DNA from: Symsagittifera roscoffensis
Lineage: Eukaryota > Xenacoelomorpha > Acoela > Convolutidae
Direction of reading: 5' to 3'
Assembly: GCF_963678635.1 (NCBI RefSeq)
Contig: NC_087067.1
Coordinates: forward strand, 2,916,001-2,980,000
Length of the DNA: 64,000 nucleotides
Shown here: piece by piece, positions 1 through 21,800 of the stretch
How positions within the stretch are numbered: position 1 is the stretch's first letter
How the letters are laid out: the number at the start of each line of letters is the position of its first letter
Notes under the pieces: model-generated
Database searches by the model: none
What the model saw: only the letters and a program-made list of their open reading frames with translations
What the model was told of the DNA's origin: nothing
Made by a program: the position numbers and the translations under genes

Positions 1-175
1 TTTAACAAAAAAGTGTCGATCATAAATTAGTCTACAAATTCAAAGAGCTTTAAGGACATGTATTTTTTCTGCGAAGTTCAAAAGTTGAAGGCTTTTGAAA
101 AAAAACCCGTTTTTTTTTTCAGTTTCTTTGCTTCACTACTATTTTTCAACTGTTAGTTGGCTATGTTCTGACATG
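1..175 (+). repeat. Intronic repeat module, left-truncated copy
   Basis: Ends with a version of the block TTCAACTGTTAGTTGGCTATG that recurs near 2300, 4610, 7260, 10160, 10460 and 11540, preceded by the shared text AAATTCAAAGAGCTTTAA. It is cut by the window edge, so its full extent is unknown. It lies upstream of the first visible copine exon, presumably in an intron. Confidence 0.55.
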
Positions 176-345
176 GTAGATTCCCCTTGTCAGAAAGTTT
201 GAACGGTTGATCGATCACTCGACGATCAGCGTCCGCGAACGATCTGGAAGCGGTACAGCATTAATAAATTGGTACAATTCGAACAAACAAACATTCTTTG
301 CAGTGATCGTGGGCTACCGGTTGATCTAAATACCCTTGCAAGTCA

Positions 346-695
346 TTAAGGTGCCACCAAAAGTGGCAACAACATTAGCGACTTAGGTTACAAAAAAAAA
401 AGAAAAGTCAGTATCCTTGTTCGATTCGATTTTTCGAGGAGCATCTATTTTTACAACAATCTATCTTTGATATATTTATATACACTAAAAAACATAAGTG
501 AGCGTTAGGTTACAAAAAAAGAAAAGCCGAAATATAACGCTAGCGCTCACTTAGGTTTTCTAGTGTAAATGAATATAACAATGATAATTCTGTTGTCAAA
601 ATAGATGCTCCTCGAAAAATCGAATCGAACAAGGATACTGACTTTTTTTGTAACCTAAGTCGCTAATGTTGTTGCCACTTTTGGTGGCACCTTAA
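346..695. mobile_element. Palindromic MITE (foldback) flanked by TTAA
   Basis: The two ends are long inverted repeats: from 350 the text GGTGCCACCAAAAGTGGCAA continues for about 100 bases and its reverse complement closes the element at 691. A second, inner inverted pair lies around 480-565 (ACACTAAAAAAC / GTTTTCTAGTGT, AAGTGAGCG / CGCTCACTT). Both outer ends abut TTAA (346-349 and 692-695), a target duplication typical of piggyBac-type non-autonomous elements. There is no coding capacity. Whether piggyBac enzymes mobilised it is inference from TTAA alone. Confidence 0.75.
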
Positions 696-1334
696 GACTT
701 TTTGATAGCATGTGCTTTGTCATTCGATTAGTATTAAGTTACACAATTGATGCATTCTTATGTTTAAATGGACCGAAAGAAAAGCTATTTGCTTCAAATA
801 TCAATACAATAATAAAAACTCGATTTCAGACATTTTCTAACTCCTTATATCTCGCAGTTTTTTTAAATGCATAATTTATACTTAATGTGCCTGTATGCTT
901 TCCAATTAATTATATGCAAAGTTAGTTTGGATGCCTTTAGTTTGTGATATTTCCATTTACTACATGCAAAATTGTATTTGTTTGTATTTGGTGCCAATTT
1001 TGGTGCCATTTACGAGGTTAAATTTGAAGACCATCATCTTTGTCACGGCCTAATCAGTATGCATGCCAACTTTTGTAACAATCAGATAAAGTGAACAAAA
1101 AATTACTTTGAAAAATTGGCAAGGGGGTTGATAAACTTTTTTCAAAATTGGGAAGTTGAAATGTTAAAAAAATGTTCGATAAATTTCCAAACAAAATATT
1201 GTCAGTGTTTTCTTTTAAGTTCTACTTCCATTGTTTTTACGAAGCAGGGGCAAAAACGATTTTTAGAAGAGATCAAATGAAAATTAGCTCTTACTTTCTC
1301 TGTCTCAAAATTTTTTTTTTTTTTCGTTTTTCAG

Positions 1335-1472
1335 ATTTTTTTGTGCTGCTTAATTTAGAGTTCTTACTGAAGCACAAAAATTAGAAAACGAAACAAATTT
1401 TTTTTAGAGTTCTTACTGAATAGAGTTTTTTTTGCTGCTTAATTTAGAGTTCTTACTGAAGCACAAAAACAA
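1335..1472. repeat. Short tandem direct repeat
   Basis: The phrase TTAGAGTTCTTACTGAA occurs three times in about 120 bases (near 1351, 1405 and 1443). The first and third copies also share the leading TGCTGCTTAATT and trailing GCACAAAAA. This looks like local slippage or replication-based expansion in intronic DNA. Confidence 0.7.
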
Positions 1473-1488
1473 AATAAAAAAAAACTAA

Positions 1489-1713
1489 TCAACGATTACG
1501 CTTGCGATTGGCAAGCGTCATCAAATCAGAATGTACACTTTTTTTCGGGCTAACAGCTAGCTTAAACAAATCAGTTGAATCATTTGCTTCTATTTTGCTG
1601 ATATGCTCAATTTCTTGAAAATTCAAATTAAACTGCTGAGTGCAATGTTTGTTACTGGGAACTTTTTCAGAGTAAAATTGATTTTTTTGTCCGTTTAATG
1701 GATTTCGTCCCAA
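1489..1713 (-). other. Unrecognised small open frame, possible gene remnant
   Basis: An antisense open frame of about 74 codons lies inside the region upstream of the first visible copine exon. Its C-terminus is basic (RKRNR), somewhat like the end of the remnant at 7702-8063 (KKRRRRN). The frame stays open a little upstream of the ATG. I recognise no family. It could be a decayed transposon fragment or chance. Confidence 0.15.
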
Positions 1714-2119
1714 CTTTTTTCGGCGTACTTGTCGGATGTATTAAATTTTCTTAATAACTTTTTGAATTTATTTGCTTCAAAATTAATGCAAATAAAAGGT
1801 GAGGTTTTGGTTTCAATCGAAACAACTGGTTGTGAAAGCGCCCCTGCATGATCAACTAAGCCATTTTTTTTTACTTTAAGTTAGGGCCCTAAGAAGAAAA
1901 ACAACAATTTGATTTTTGCTTACCATTTTTTGATTCTTTTTGAGATTTTCGGTCAATCCAAAGAACAGTCTGTGGGAAAGTCCCCCGTGTATTAAGCCCT
2001 GACCACTTTTTTATACAAAAAGTTATGGCCTTCGGAAAAGTCAAGCTCTTTGATTTTTTACCGTTCTTCGAAATTTTTAATGGTTATCAAAAACTACAAT
2101 CCCATAATTGATTAAAAAA

Positions 2120-2322
2120 ACTTAATCGAAACTGGTTTCAAAAGTGGAATTTAAGTTGCAGACTTCTTAAATTCACCTATCGATCCAGTTTTCTCTAGGG
2201 TTAGTTTTTATAAAAACAATTGTCAATTATAGTTTTAGTTTCAAACAAAATAGTTAGTGTATTTTTCTGTTTCCTTTCGTTCATAACGCTTTTCCAACTG
2301 TCTATTGGCTATGTTTTAAACA
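2120..2322 (+). repeat. Intronic repeat module copy
   Basis: Contains the ordered landmarks of the family: CACCTATCGATCCAGTTTTC, then CGTTCATAACGCTTTTCC, then AACTGTCTATTGGCTATG. It is in the same orientation as the other copies and as copine. It is followed by about 400 unremarkable bases before the exon at 2758. Confidence 0.6.
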
Positions 2323-2757
2323 CTTGACTGAAAGTCATGTAGAATGGATGGTTTTAGGTTTAGGTCATTTTGTTTGGACGAGATAAATACTTCATAGAGG
2401 TGGTAGCACGTATTATTTGGGAGCGATTTGTAACTTTTCTAATCTGGAACAGACAGTGTCATCTATCTGCCATTGGGATTGTAGTATTCTCTTGTACCTA
2501 GATAGCACCATTTTACCCCTGAAGCGTTTTGAGGTCATGTTAACTTGGTTCTAAGTTTGAAATTTCAGCCAATAAGTTTCAGAAATTTCATGTTATATCC
2601 CAAATTGAATATTGGAGTGGAGAATCATAACTTCATTGGAAAAGCAAGATGTATAATATAGCATGGCAGTTTTGAATTTGAAGTTTCGATAAATATTTTA
2701 AACGATTTTTAAATACTATTTTAAGTCATCGCATATTAATTTCGTGTTTGCTTTTAG

Positions 2758-12568
<9,811 letters not shown>

Positions 12569-12878
12569 CTCAAACAAATCTGCTCAAATCATGTTTGATC
12601 ATCAATTAGCGAAAAACAGAAAACAACTGACCAAATTTTTGCATGCTTAGTGTGGCATTCTTGAAGCGAATTTTGTTTCAATGTCTTTGTTTGCTTGCGA
12701 AGCTTTGTGTAAATTAATTCGAATAATTCTTTCCAGCGCTGCTTTCTATTTTTCTATCGTTGTTCTGTATCTAGTGAAATTATTTTCTTACCGAGCAAGT
12801 GTGTATTTAATCAATACAAAGTTTAATTGTGAAGCTATCGTAAATTGTTTAAATGAATGCAGATCTGACAAAAATTGA

Positions 12879-12884
12879 AATAAA
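12879..12884 (+). terminator. Candidate polyadenylation signal for copine
   Basis: AATAAA lies 311 bases after the copine stop codon, the first convincing hexamer downstream on the plus strand. The cleavage site is not determined. Confidence 0.5.
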
Positions 12885-14533
12885 TAATTTATTAAGTATT
12901 GCACACTGACGCGAAATTTATATTCAAATTTAATTAAATGGAAAAAAGCACTAGTTTAAGGCTAAGAGCAGATAAGCAGAAAATCCTCCATAGGTAGAAG
13001 TTTATAGAAACTATTTTCGACTAAAGGGTGTCAAACTTATAATAGGATCCTTTTTCAATGTCAATATATACAAAAAAGAATGCTTCTCTATCAAATCGAA
13101 GCTCTGAGCGATGCAACTGTACTTAAGGCCATTTAAAAATGACACGACGCTAGCTTCTGGTACGAATCCACACGGGACCTGTTTTTTGCGCAAGAAAAAC
13201 TTGAGGCTATTCAAGACTATTGTCTCTGCTCAGATTTGTCGCCTTTGTTCCCGCACAGGATTTTTTGACTGTCGGCTTCTTTTTTTCAATGCTCTTTCTA
13301 AATCCTCTATCGGTGCAGATCGTTTTGTACGTTGATTTATAGCTGTGTGCTATTTTTATACATTTTTTGACAAAATGATTTTTTTTTTTCAATTTGATTT
13401 ATCTTTCATTTACTCAACGTCATTAATTTGTGTATCGCAAGCAAGTAGTGCGAAGCTCATCGTTACTTCTCTGGTCTAAAAATGTGAACAAATCATTTGC
13501 CTCAATTCAGTTTGCGACGATTTAAGCTTCCGTTTACGCGTGTTCTCAACGCAATATATCTGTTAATTGTCAATCTTCGAACCACCATAGATTTACAAAC
13601 AACTTGTCTCGAATAGTTTTTGGTAACTGAAATTTTGACAAGCTATGAATTTTAGGCTGATAATATCACATTTTAAGAGTTAAGTTTGAGTCGTGTGCTG
13701 ATTATTTAAGATCAATTAGCTTGCCTCAATTCAATTTGAAATGACTTTGTAATGCGGAAGAAATTGCCTCGCATAAATAATGCGAGTTACATTTTTAGCA
13801 TCAAACACAAAAAACGAGCAGTTTGGATGGACTCGTGTCTGGTTTTAATTGTGTTGTGCGGGGCCCACGATGATCCTGGGATTGATCCCGAGTGAGCAGA
13901 TTTTTTTTGGAAATTAGTATGAATAAAGAAACCACCTCGAGCATATCTATTCCTGAATTTCCTTGAAAGTCTGATCATAAATGATCACAGGCAAAAAATC
14001 TTTCGAATTTGAGTTCAGGACAAAAATACGTCGCGCTTGATAAAAAAACGTCAAAAAATGATAAGAAAATTGTCTGGAGAAAAGAGAACTACCCCAAGCA
14101 TAAATGTTCCGCACTTTCTTTGAAAATTAGAACAATTAAAGCCAGGAGTATGCGTCAGAAAACTGATATTTATGAATAACCGATCGAAGACCACTCTTCT
14201 CTTTATGACCGCAAAGCATGTGGCATTTATTCGTTCAAAATTATAATCGTAAGGTTATCTTTTTCGTCCAACACGTGATCAAAGTGCAATTTCAACCTGT
14301 TGTTGGAAATGATAATTGTCAGTATCGCTAGCTGTTTTTTTTTTTAATTTTTAAAAAAACTTTTCATACTCTTGTATGCACAAAAAAAATAAAAATTCTT
14401 AAAAAAAATCTGAAATATGATACCACATTCGCCTGGACCTGCTCTAAAACAATTTGAGGAAAATGAACGGATCCAACTTACATCATAATTGCATCATACC
14501 ACCACCACCCTTAACCTCTGATCCTTTGTATTA

Positions 14534-14725
14534 CATCACGAGGCCAAACTGCACTGGATAGGAGCACAATTTTGTGTCTGTATGTTCCTGGATTCCAGAG
14601 ACAAGTCTTTAAACATGTTAAAATTTTGTCGGAACGATTAAAGAGAAGGAAAGAACAAAGGGAGCGTCCTTGTTGCGGAATCCGCTTATAATGCACAAAA
14701 TGCACAGTTTGGCCTCGTAATGTAC
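14534..14725. mobile_element. MITE with 8-bp target duplication TTGTATTA
   Basis: Flanked by TTGTATTA at 14526-14533 and 14726-14733. The ends are imperfect inverted repeats: CATCACGAGGCCAAACTG at the left, CAGTTTGGCCTCGTAATG at the right. A relative of its right half occurs at 18690-18745 (GGAAACCGCAT, GTGTGGCCTCATAATG). It is non-coding. Confidence 0.7.
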
Positions 14726-15119
14726 TTGTATTACTTTCAGGCGTGCGGTTATTAGCCAATCAGAACTCAGTTTGTTCTCATGATGCATATACAAAACAGT
14801 GCGAAAAATCATGTAATGAACAAAAAAAACTCCGATACAAGAAGTCCTGTTTTAGGTCGCCGATGGGCGCGCTAGGCGCGATTCACCCCTTTGCGGCAAT
14901 AATTGGCTCTAAATTTCGCATACAGTCCTACAATCTGTTGGCAAGCTCGCAACATATGTGCAACTAAATTTCAAACTGATGCATACGGCATCAAACTACG
15001 TAATTATTTTAATTGCGCATACTAAGCGGCACTCCTGCTTGTCGCTACGCCGCCCATAACTTGTGATCAAACATTCAATTTGAGTTTTACACGCATAGAT
15101 TTATATTTTGATATAAAAT

Positions 15120-18100
15120 TCAAAGAAGTTTATTGAATGCATCCTTGTTGGCGATTTTCGCGGCTAGTTCTTCCACAATGACCTGAGCGCATTTTGTTGA
15201 CGATTGAGGATTCTGTCCCGTAACTATTCCTTTATGATTGACAACGTTGCATGCAAAAGGTTCCCCCTTTACAAACTCTGCTCCTGCCTCGGTTAATTTT
15301 GTCTCCAGCTTAAAATTCATGATATTCCACGTGTCCTCATTAAAGACCATTTCTTCTTCGTCGTTTGTAAACGATGTTACTTTTCGGTTCTCCAGGAGTG
15401 TCGGCTTAGTTGCCGCTTTGAGTGTGATTGGGAGGAGCCCGCAGGTTCCGTGGCAGACGGCTCCTATGATTCCGGCGTTGTGCTTGTACACCTGGCGAGC
15501 GATTGTGGCAATCTCGCGATTGAAAGCAACATCCCACATTGGACCATGACCTCCCGCGTAGAAGACAACGCTGATGCTACTGGGGTCGATATTCGCCGGA
15601 TTGAGGGTGTTGTCTGAAATAAGACAATTGATCTGAATTAAACGACCCAGAAACAAGTAGCTCAGGAATTAATCGGATCTCTTTAAATATAGACTTCCTT
15701 TTGCAAAAGAGGGAGATTCGTTACCAGGTATAAATTTCTCATATGGTTAACCGTTGATTTTTTCTTAATAGGGGTGATATTTGTTACTACGTACTGGAGG
15801 GGGGATATAGTCAAAGAGATCCGAATTAATCTACGAAATATATAAGCCAGAATAATTCAAATTACCCAAACTCAAAAACAGGGAATCTGAACAAAATGGA
15901 TGCTCTGCAAATTAGCGCAGGATGTTCCGATCACAGTTGTACCGTTTCAGGGATAGAGTCAAGATCACGTACTTGTGTGGATATTTCAAATTACGTGGGC
16001 TTAAACCTCCCCGCGCACGCACGCCGCAGCTATCACAGCGAAGAAAAATAAACAAAACAAATTGAAAAATAAACAAAACAAATTGACCCGCAGATAATTA
16101 CACGCTTCTAAAAACAATAAGAAATAAAAAGAAAGATCAACTTTTAAATTGCAAAAGGAACAAAAAAATTGATCTTTTAAATTTCATTCAGTCTTTGCTA
16201 AATGTAGACTGAATAGCTAACAAATTAAACAATTAAGTAAAATTTCACGATTGTGGTCAGCAAGCATTTTCAAATCGGAACGAGCTTTTTCCAGGTGAAC
16301 AATTTGCCCAATCAATTCTTTAGAGTTTTTTAATCGGAACTTCCGAGTCTTTTAATTGTAAAGTAACATGCGAATTTTAAGCATGTCTGCTCTTAAATTT
16401 TTTTGAAGTTCATACTTTGGTTGGTTGTAAGCTTATTAACTCCGATTTGTTTTAAAATCAATCCTTTTTTCTCTATTGATTCGTCCTAAAAGGTTTTGTC
16501 TGATGTTATATGGGCTAAGTGATCTCATACTGTGTCATGTGATAAGCGAAAAAAATTTCCTAGGCCTGTGTGTTTTTTGGACGGGACTTGAATAATTTTT
16601 GTTGAGTATTATTCAACGGGTGTCTGCTCAATAATTGTCGGCGTTGTTGCCGCATTGTTACTTTCGTTCCGATCCCAATTGAGCATTAATTTGTCTGTAT
16701 TAATTCTCAAATTCTGTTTAAGAAATTTTTGCGCAAGACATCGAGACAAACATTCTAAAACTTTGGTAGATATTTCGACATTTTTTGAAGATTTTAAACT
16801 AGCGGCTTTCGTCTCATTTTCTGTCAGCGAGTTTGGCCTGTAGTGTTTGTGTTAACTCGCAAGTACCACAAACTTGGCTTTCTAATTTATATTAGTATAT
16901 TTTTTTCTCTGAAAGGCGAATAAAATTTTGAAGTTCAGTTTTTTTCGACGAATGACAAGGAGATATTTATGAAAGACAGTAAAGCAAACAAATTAAGTTG
17001 AAGGCACCCAATTACAAGAAAATTATTAGTTTAATATTGAATCACTTTTTGTTACAGCAGTTAGTCTTGTTTTCGATCGATTTGTGGGCAAGCAAGTTGC
17101 GAAACCATTATTCGTTTTCCGGCAAAATACCTTCACTTTGTTTGTTTTGCTCGTTATGAACCCGGGCTGACCTCCATGCAACAATAATGCTTATCATGCA
17201 GTTCCATACATCAAGTGTGTGGAAAAAAGCCTTCATACATTTTTCAATTTTCATACAATTTCGAAATAATTTTCTGCGGCTGTTTGATTCTAATAAAACA
17301 GGCTGGTGATAGAAAAAAACCGATGTTTTCGTTTTTTGAAAAAAATGCTTATCATACAGTTCCTATATATGGAAATTGTATGACTGGTATTTTTTTGATG
17401 GCGACACAAAATTTTTCCCAGTAATTTTGAATAATTGCCCCAAAATTTTTTTTTTTCAACCGCAAATTGAAATTTGTACGCATGTAAATTTTACGCATGT
17501 TTTTTGTATGCATGCCTAGATCAATGTCTGATAATTTAGAAGTTCAAAATTTAAAAAAAATTATCGTTGAAAAATTTTGCCAAAAATTAAAAGTTTGTTA
17601 CTTTTGTTATATGATTTGTGAAAGACAGCTTTAAGACATTTCAGGCCGTTTTCTAGGCATTGTAAATATACGACCGTTCATCTTTGGTGCTTTGAGTAAA
17701 CCAAAGTCTTTGCCACTTTTGTTCGGTTACAAACACAACCCAAAATTTTTCAGAAAATAACTATAGAAACTGAAATCAACTTTTTGGTTTATGGAAAAAC
17801 ACCTATCACACAATTTCCATATATGAAAAAATGCTTATCATAGAATTTTCATACATTTTTCTGTACGTATGGAATTGTATGAACTTGAATGACAAAAAGT
17901 TTCTCATATATGGAAATTGTATGATAAGAAGTTTTGGTCAACCCGGGAAGTTTATTGTCTAGATCATACACGTCTGCTTGTCATTCGCCGGTTTTTCTTC
18001 TCTTATTTAATGGAAACTCAATCTTATTTGGAAATATTAAAACCGAGAAATTGTTTTTCTGTTCAGTTTCTGTCTGCTTTTCATTCCATATGACTAAAAA

Positions 18101-18479
18101 TTGAGAGCCAAACTGACATCGTGTTTGTTACCTCTATTGATGAAAATAAGTCTGAAAGCTGCAAACTTTGTTAACAATTTTTTCGGAACCAAAAAAGTTC
18201 GTGCAAACTTCACAAAGTTATGTGAGTTTTTTTTCCGTTTGTACCTAGCTTGTGTAGTATCTCTGGATCCTCGATGAAGTTAGCGCAGATCAAGTCATCC
18301 ATGTATGCCTCGTAGCTGCTCGGGTCCATAGGGGCATAGCCTCCTCGGGGGGATACGAAGACAACGTCTAGTCCTGCCTCTGTGAACACGTGGTATGGGT
18401 GGGCCACTTCGGGTAGGTAGTAGCCTGTCTTTCGCCCTGTGGTGCCAAGGTCTGCGTTGTTCGTCACCACCATCATTAC
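15120..18479 (-). CDS. DJ-1/PfpI superfamily protein, Hsp31-like (class I glutamine amidotransferase fold)
   Basis: Two exons are visible: 18245-18479 (first ATG 18476) and 15120-15613, joined in phase through a GTACAA donor and a TTATTTCAG acceptor. The first exon has MVVTNNADLGTTGRKTGYYL, PEVAHPYHVFTEAG and VVFVSPRGG; the second has VVFYAGGHGPMWD and the nucleophile elbow GAVCHGTCG, whose Cys is the expected catalytic residue. Hsp31-type proteins act as glyoxalases/deglycases and stress chaperones. Length (about 240 residues) fits the family. An AG just before the first ATG (TTTTAG at 18480) could be a splice or trans-splice acceptor, so a short upstream exon is possible. AATAAA overlaps the last codons at the 3' end. 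The gene lies 375 bases downstream of the EF-hand gene's stop codon, on the same strand. Confidence 0.9.
15620..18240. other. Intron of the DJ-1-like gene
   Basis: About 2.6 kb without recognised exons. It contains a dispersed repeat near 15790-15850 (ATATAGTCAAAGAGAT) related to 8645-8690 (CTATAGTCAAGGAGAT), and the foldback element 17161-17947. Confidence 0.6.
17161..17947. mobile_element. Foldback-like element with CCCGGG ends
   Basis: Starts CCCGGGCTGACC and ends GGTCAACCCGGG, with further complementary text inward (CTTATCATGCAGTTCCATA against TATGGAAATTGTATGATAAG). The inner part repeats the same palindromic words in both orientations several times (near 17190, 17345, 17810, 17835, 17915). 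It is a composite of inverted copies with no coding capacity and no clear target duplication. Confidence 0.6.
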
Positions 18480-18499
18480 CTAAAATTAAACTAAATATT

Positions 18500-18750
18500 T
18501 TATTATTTGTTTGTGGATTCCACAAACTGTTCAAGATTCCGGAAATGCTGCTGCGCATTCCCTAATTCGCTATTTTTGGAGCGATTTCGAGCATACATTG
18601 TTTTAGCTTTATGTTTGTGGAATCCAGAACAGCAAAAAAGATCAAAGAAAAGTAGCAATGTTGCGGTTTCCGCGACAAATCTGATTTTGGCTCATTGCGG
18701 AAACCGCATACAATTCACAGAATGCACAGTGTGGCCTCATAATGTTATAA
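18500..18750. repeat. Dispersed repeat related to the MITE at 14534
   Basis: Shares GTGGAATCCAGAACAG-like and TTGCGGAAACCGCATA-like words and the right end TGTGGCCTCATAATG with 14534-14725. It has no matching left end. It fills most of the 375-base gap between the EF-hand stop codon and the DJ-1-like start codon. Confidence 0.4.
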
Positions 18751-18850
18751 AGACAGATATGATATTAAGATCTGTTTCATAGATGATTCCGATTTACATG
18801 AAATCATTTTTTCATGAATGTTAGTATCTCGATCCTCGTGTTTTTGGTTT

Positions 18851-21800
18851 TCAGGGTCTCGCCTCGATGAACCTCAGGGCTCGTGCGAGATCCTTGTGAG
18901 TTGCCTAGTATATTTGTATTTTTTCTCACAAAAAAATTACATTTTAAAATACATAAGAATAATTGTTTCCCCTACCTGCTAATTTTTATAAATCTTTTCT
19001 CTGCTCACATTGTCAGATTTTTATAAAAATTGGCATGCGGGCTGATTAGACCATGACAAATATTTTTGGTTTTTGTACGTAACCTTGTAAAATCTTCGTT
19101 GCATCATGAATAAGAATTGGGAGGGTGGAAAAGAGATGGAAAAGGAAAACAGGTTTTGTAGATTATTAATTAGAAAAATGAAAAAAAGTGTTGTTCCCAA
19201 AATGGCGCAAACAAACTCCAAAAACAAACTGTATTGAGTAAAACTAAGTTTTCACGGTTTAAATTAATCATAAATAAGCTATTTTAAGCCTGCGCAATCA
19301 CCTTTTTGGCTCAAAATCAGACCAAAAATCTAAATTTTCAAGCAGGTTTCTCGACACTGAGAAATGTTATTCGTTCGAATTTCGACTTTAAGGGTTTTTT
19401 TTATGATATATCAAATGACACGTTACGATGATTATTTGTGGCTCCTTACTTGGTGTGGAAAACAAAAAACAAAAAAACTAAAATAATGGTCAAAACAATA
19501 AAGAAAATTGCGGGATAGAGTATAGAGTAGAAATTTAAACAAGACTGCTCATATCAGGGAGAAACCCTGAATGTTCTGACTGCCTTTTAAGGTTTATGGA
19601 GCAGTCATAAGATGAAAAATTAAATGTAAAAAAATAAATTGAAAAAAAAAAGATTTCTAAAAATTGAACGTTTTTTAAATGAAATCATCCCACACGCCAT
19701 ATAAACACAAAATAATAGAATTCGCTCTTTGTAACAAATCATTTATGGTAAATCAGCTTCTTTCAACTAATTTGAAGCGATTTCTAAGACGGAGTAAATC
19801 TCCGCTTATGCATTAAAAGCATAAAATATATCGCGCGTTAATTGTCCCAAATTGGCCAAAATGGCTATCTTTAAACTCCCATAACTTTATGAAAAACGAT
19901 CACAGGTAAAATATCTTTTCAAATTTGAGCTCAGGACAACAATGCCTTTCAAATGATATAAAAATTCCGTCAAAAATGGCTAGTCAAAAAGTCGAAATTT
20001 GTCTGAAGAAAAAAACCCACCCCGAGCACAAATATTCCGTTACTTTCGTATCGAAAGTCGGAACAAAAAGTTTGTGATATATCCATGATCAAGTTTAAAC
20101 TCCAGTATGCGGAGTTGCTGCATAATAAATGCTGCGGCATTTTAATTTTTTTCCTTCTTGCAATAAGCGCAGATTTCCGCTGATTGCTTCTTTTTGACAT
20201 ATTTATGCCGCGTGTGTATTTGTTAAACCCGAGAGATGCAACGATAGGCTAAATATAATCTATTTTTTTGGCAGAAATTGAAAATGATTTATTGTTAAGT
20301 TGTATAAATTTATGCAGTGGGAGACGAATTGTTATAAAATAGTTGACCTTGTATGGAAGTGTTTTGGCCTTGACTTCGTGTTCCCAGCAGTGAAGGAATT
20401 CGGCCAGTGAGATTTTTCCATCGTTGTTTTTCTCCAGTGCTTCAAACTTCTCTTTTTTCCTCTTGCTTTGTCCTACTGCGGCTTCAACCTGAAATAGGAA
20501 CAGGAAATTGACCTTTTTTATACTATTTTAATAAATTGTTTCCAATCTAATATAATGGCATTTTATATAAAACAAAAACAAGCTAAAATATTGGCTGAAA
20601 AATGATTGGAAAGACGCTTTTAGGCATGAAGCTGTTTTCAAGCGCCTCAAGTCCAATTAGACTATTAGCCCAACCTACTTAAAGTAAAAGCCCTCACTTC
20701 CGATAAGAATAAATTTTTACGGGTCTTAAATCGCCGAGATATGGTATCCAAAATTCACACATGCTGAAATACCTAGGCGAGAGTTTTCGCCAGCCGAAAA
20801 TGAGTCAAGTTTGTTTCCTAACAAAAGTGTGATAACTTGGTTTAGTGAATTGTTTAGCGAAACGTTTTTTGTTTTGGGATGAAGAAATCTAGCATATTTG
20901 GTTGAGGACAGCCATGTTGTAGTGGTCACGCATGATATTCGAAAGTGCTTCGATTTTCCAATATTTGTTAAAAAGAGCATTTAATTGCTGTGCAAGTATC
21001 ACAGAATGTTTTGGTCATAATAAATCGCGCAAAAACTTTTAAATGAAATAGTTTTTTTTTGTAAATTTGAAAAAGATATTTCATATAAAAGTTTTTGCGC
21101 GATTTATCATGACCGTAACATTCTGTGCTACTTGCACAGCAACTAAATGCCCTTTTAACAAATATTGGAAAATCGATACGTTTTCGAATATCATGCGTGA
21201 CCACTACAACATGGCTGTCCTCAACCAAATATGCTAGATTTCTTCATCCCAAAACAAAAAATATTTCGCCAAAAAATTCGCTAAACCAAATTATCACACT
21301 TTTATTAGGAAATAAAGTTGACTAATTTTTGGCTGACAAAATTTGAATACAATATGAAACAAGGTTTTGTAAATTTGAAAAAGATGTTTCAAAAGTAGGT
21401 TCGGAGAGAGGGAGTAAAAATCAATAGAAGAATACTTTGAAAACTGATTCAAGTTCAAATTGAAGAGCCAAAATTTTTGAACCTCAATTTCGCACGACGC
21501 TAAGTCACTACCCTTGCGATAAGCAATGGTACTGCAACCGGGTACAAGCTTTTTTTCTCGTAAATAACTTTGTCCACAATACTTGCATCTCTACCTTGTT
21601 TCATGTTGTATTCAAATTTCGTAGATTCTAGGCCAATTTAGCATGGAGGTATCGAATATGCCCAGGACCGCAAAGGTCCTGTGTTCGAATCTGACCAGGA
21701 GCTGTTTTTTTTTTCAAAAAGGTAAACATTCTGTTTTTAATAAAGTTGTCGGCCAATTATTTGTCTGCTTATTTTTTGTCGGCTTAGATGTCACATCATT

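Larger units (their letters stand above)
12569..15119. other. Intergenic region between convergent copine and DJ-1-like genes
   Basis: Contains the presumed copine 3' UTR (AATAAA at 12879), AT-rich sequence without convincing exons, and one MITE (14534-14725). The open frames here have no features of real genes. Confidence 0.6.

Noticed and set aside
21640-21712. A functional tRNA gene
   Set aside because: A B-box-like segment is present but I cannot close an acceptor stem or find a good A-box; it is kept only as a possible SINE head.
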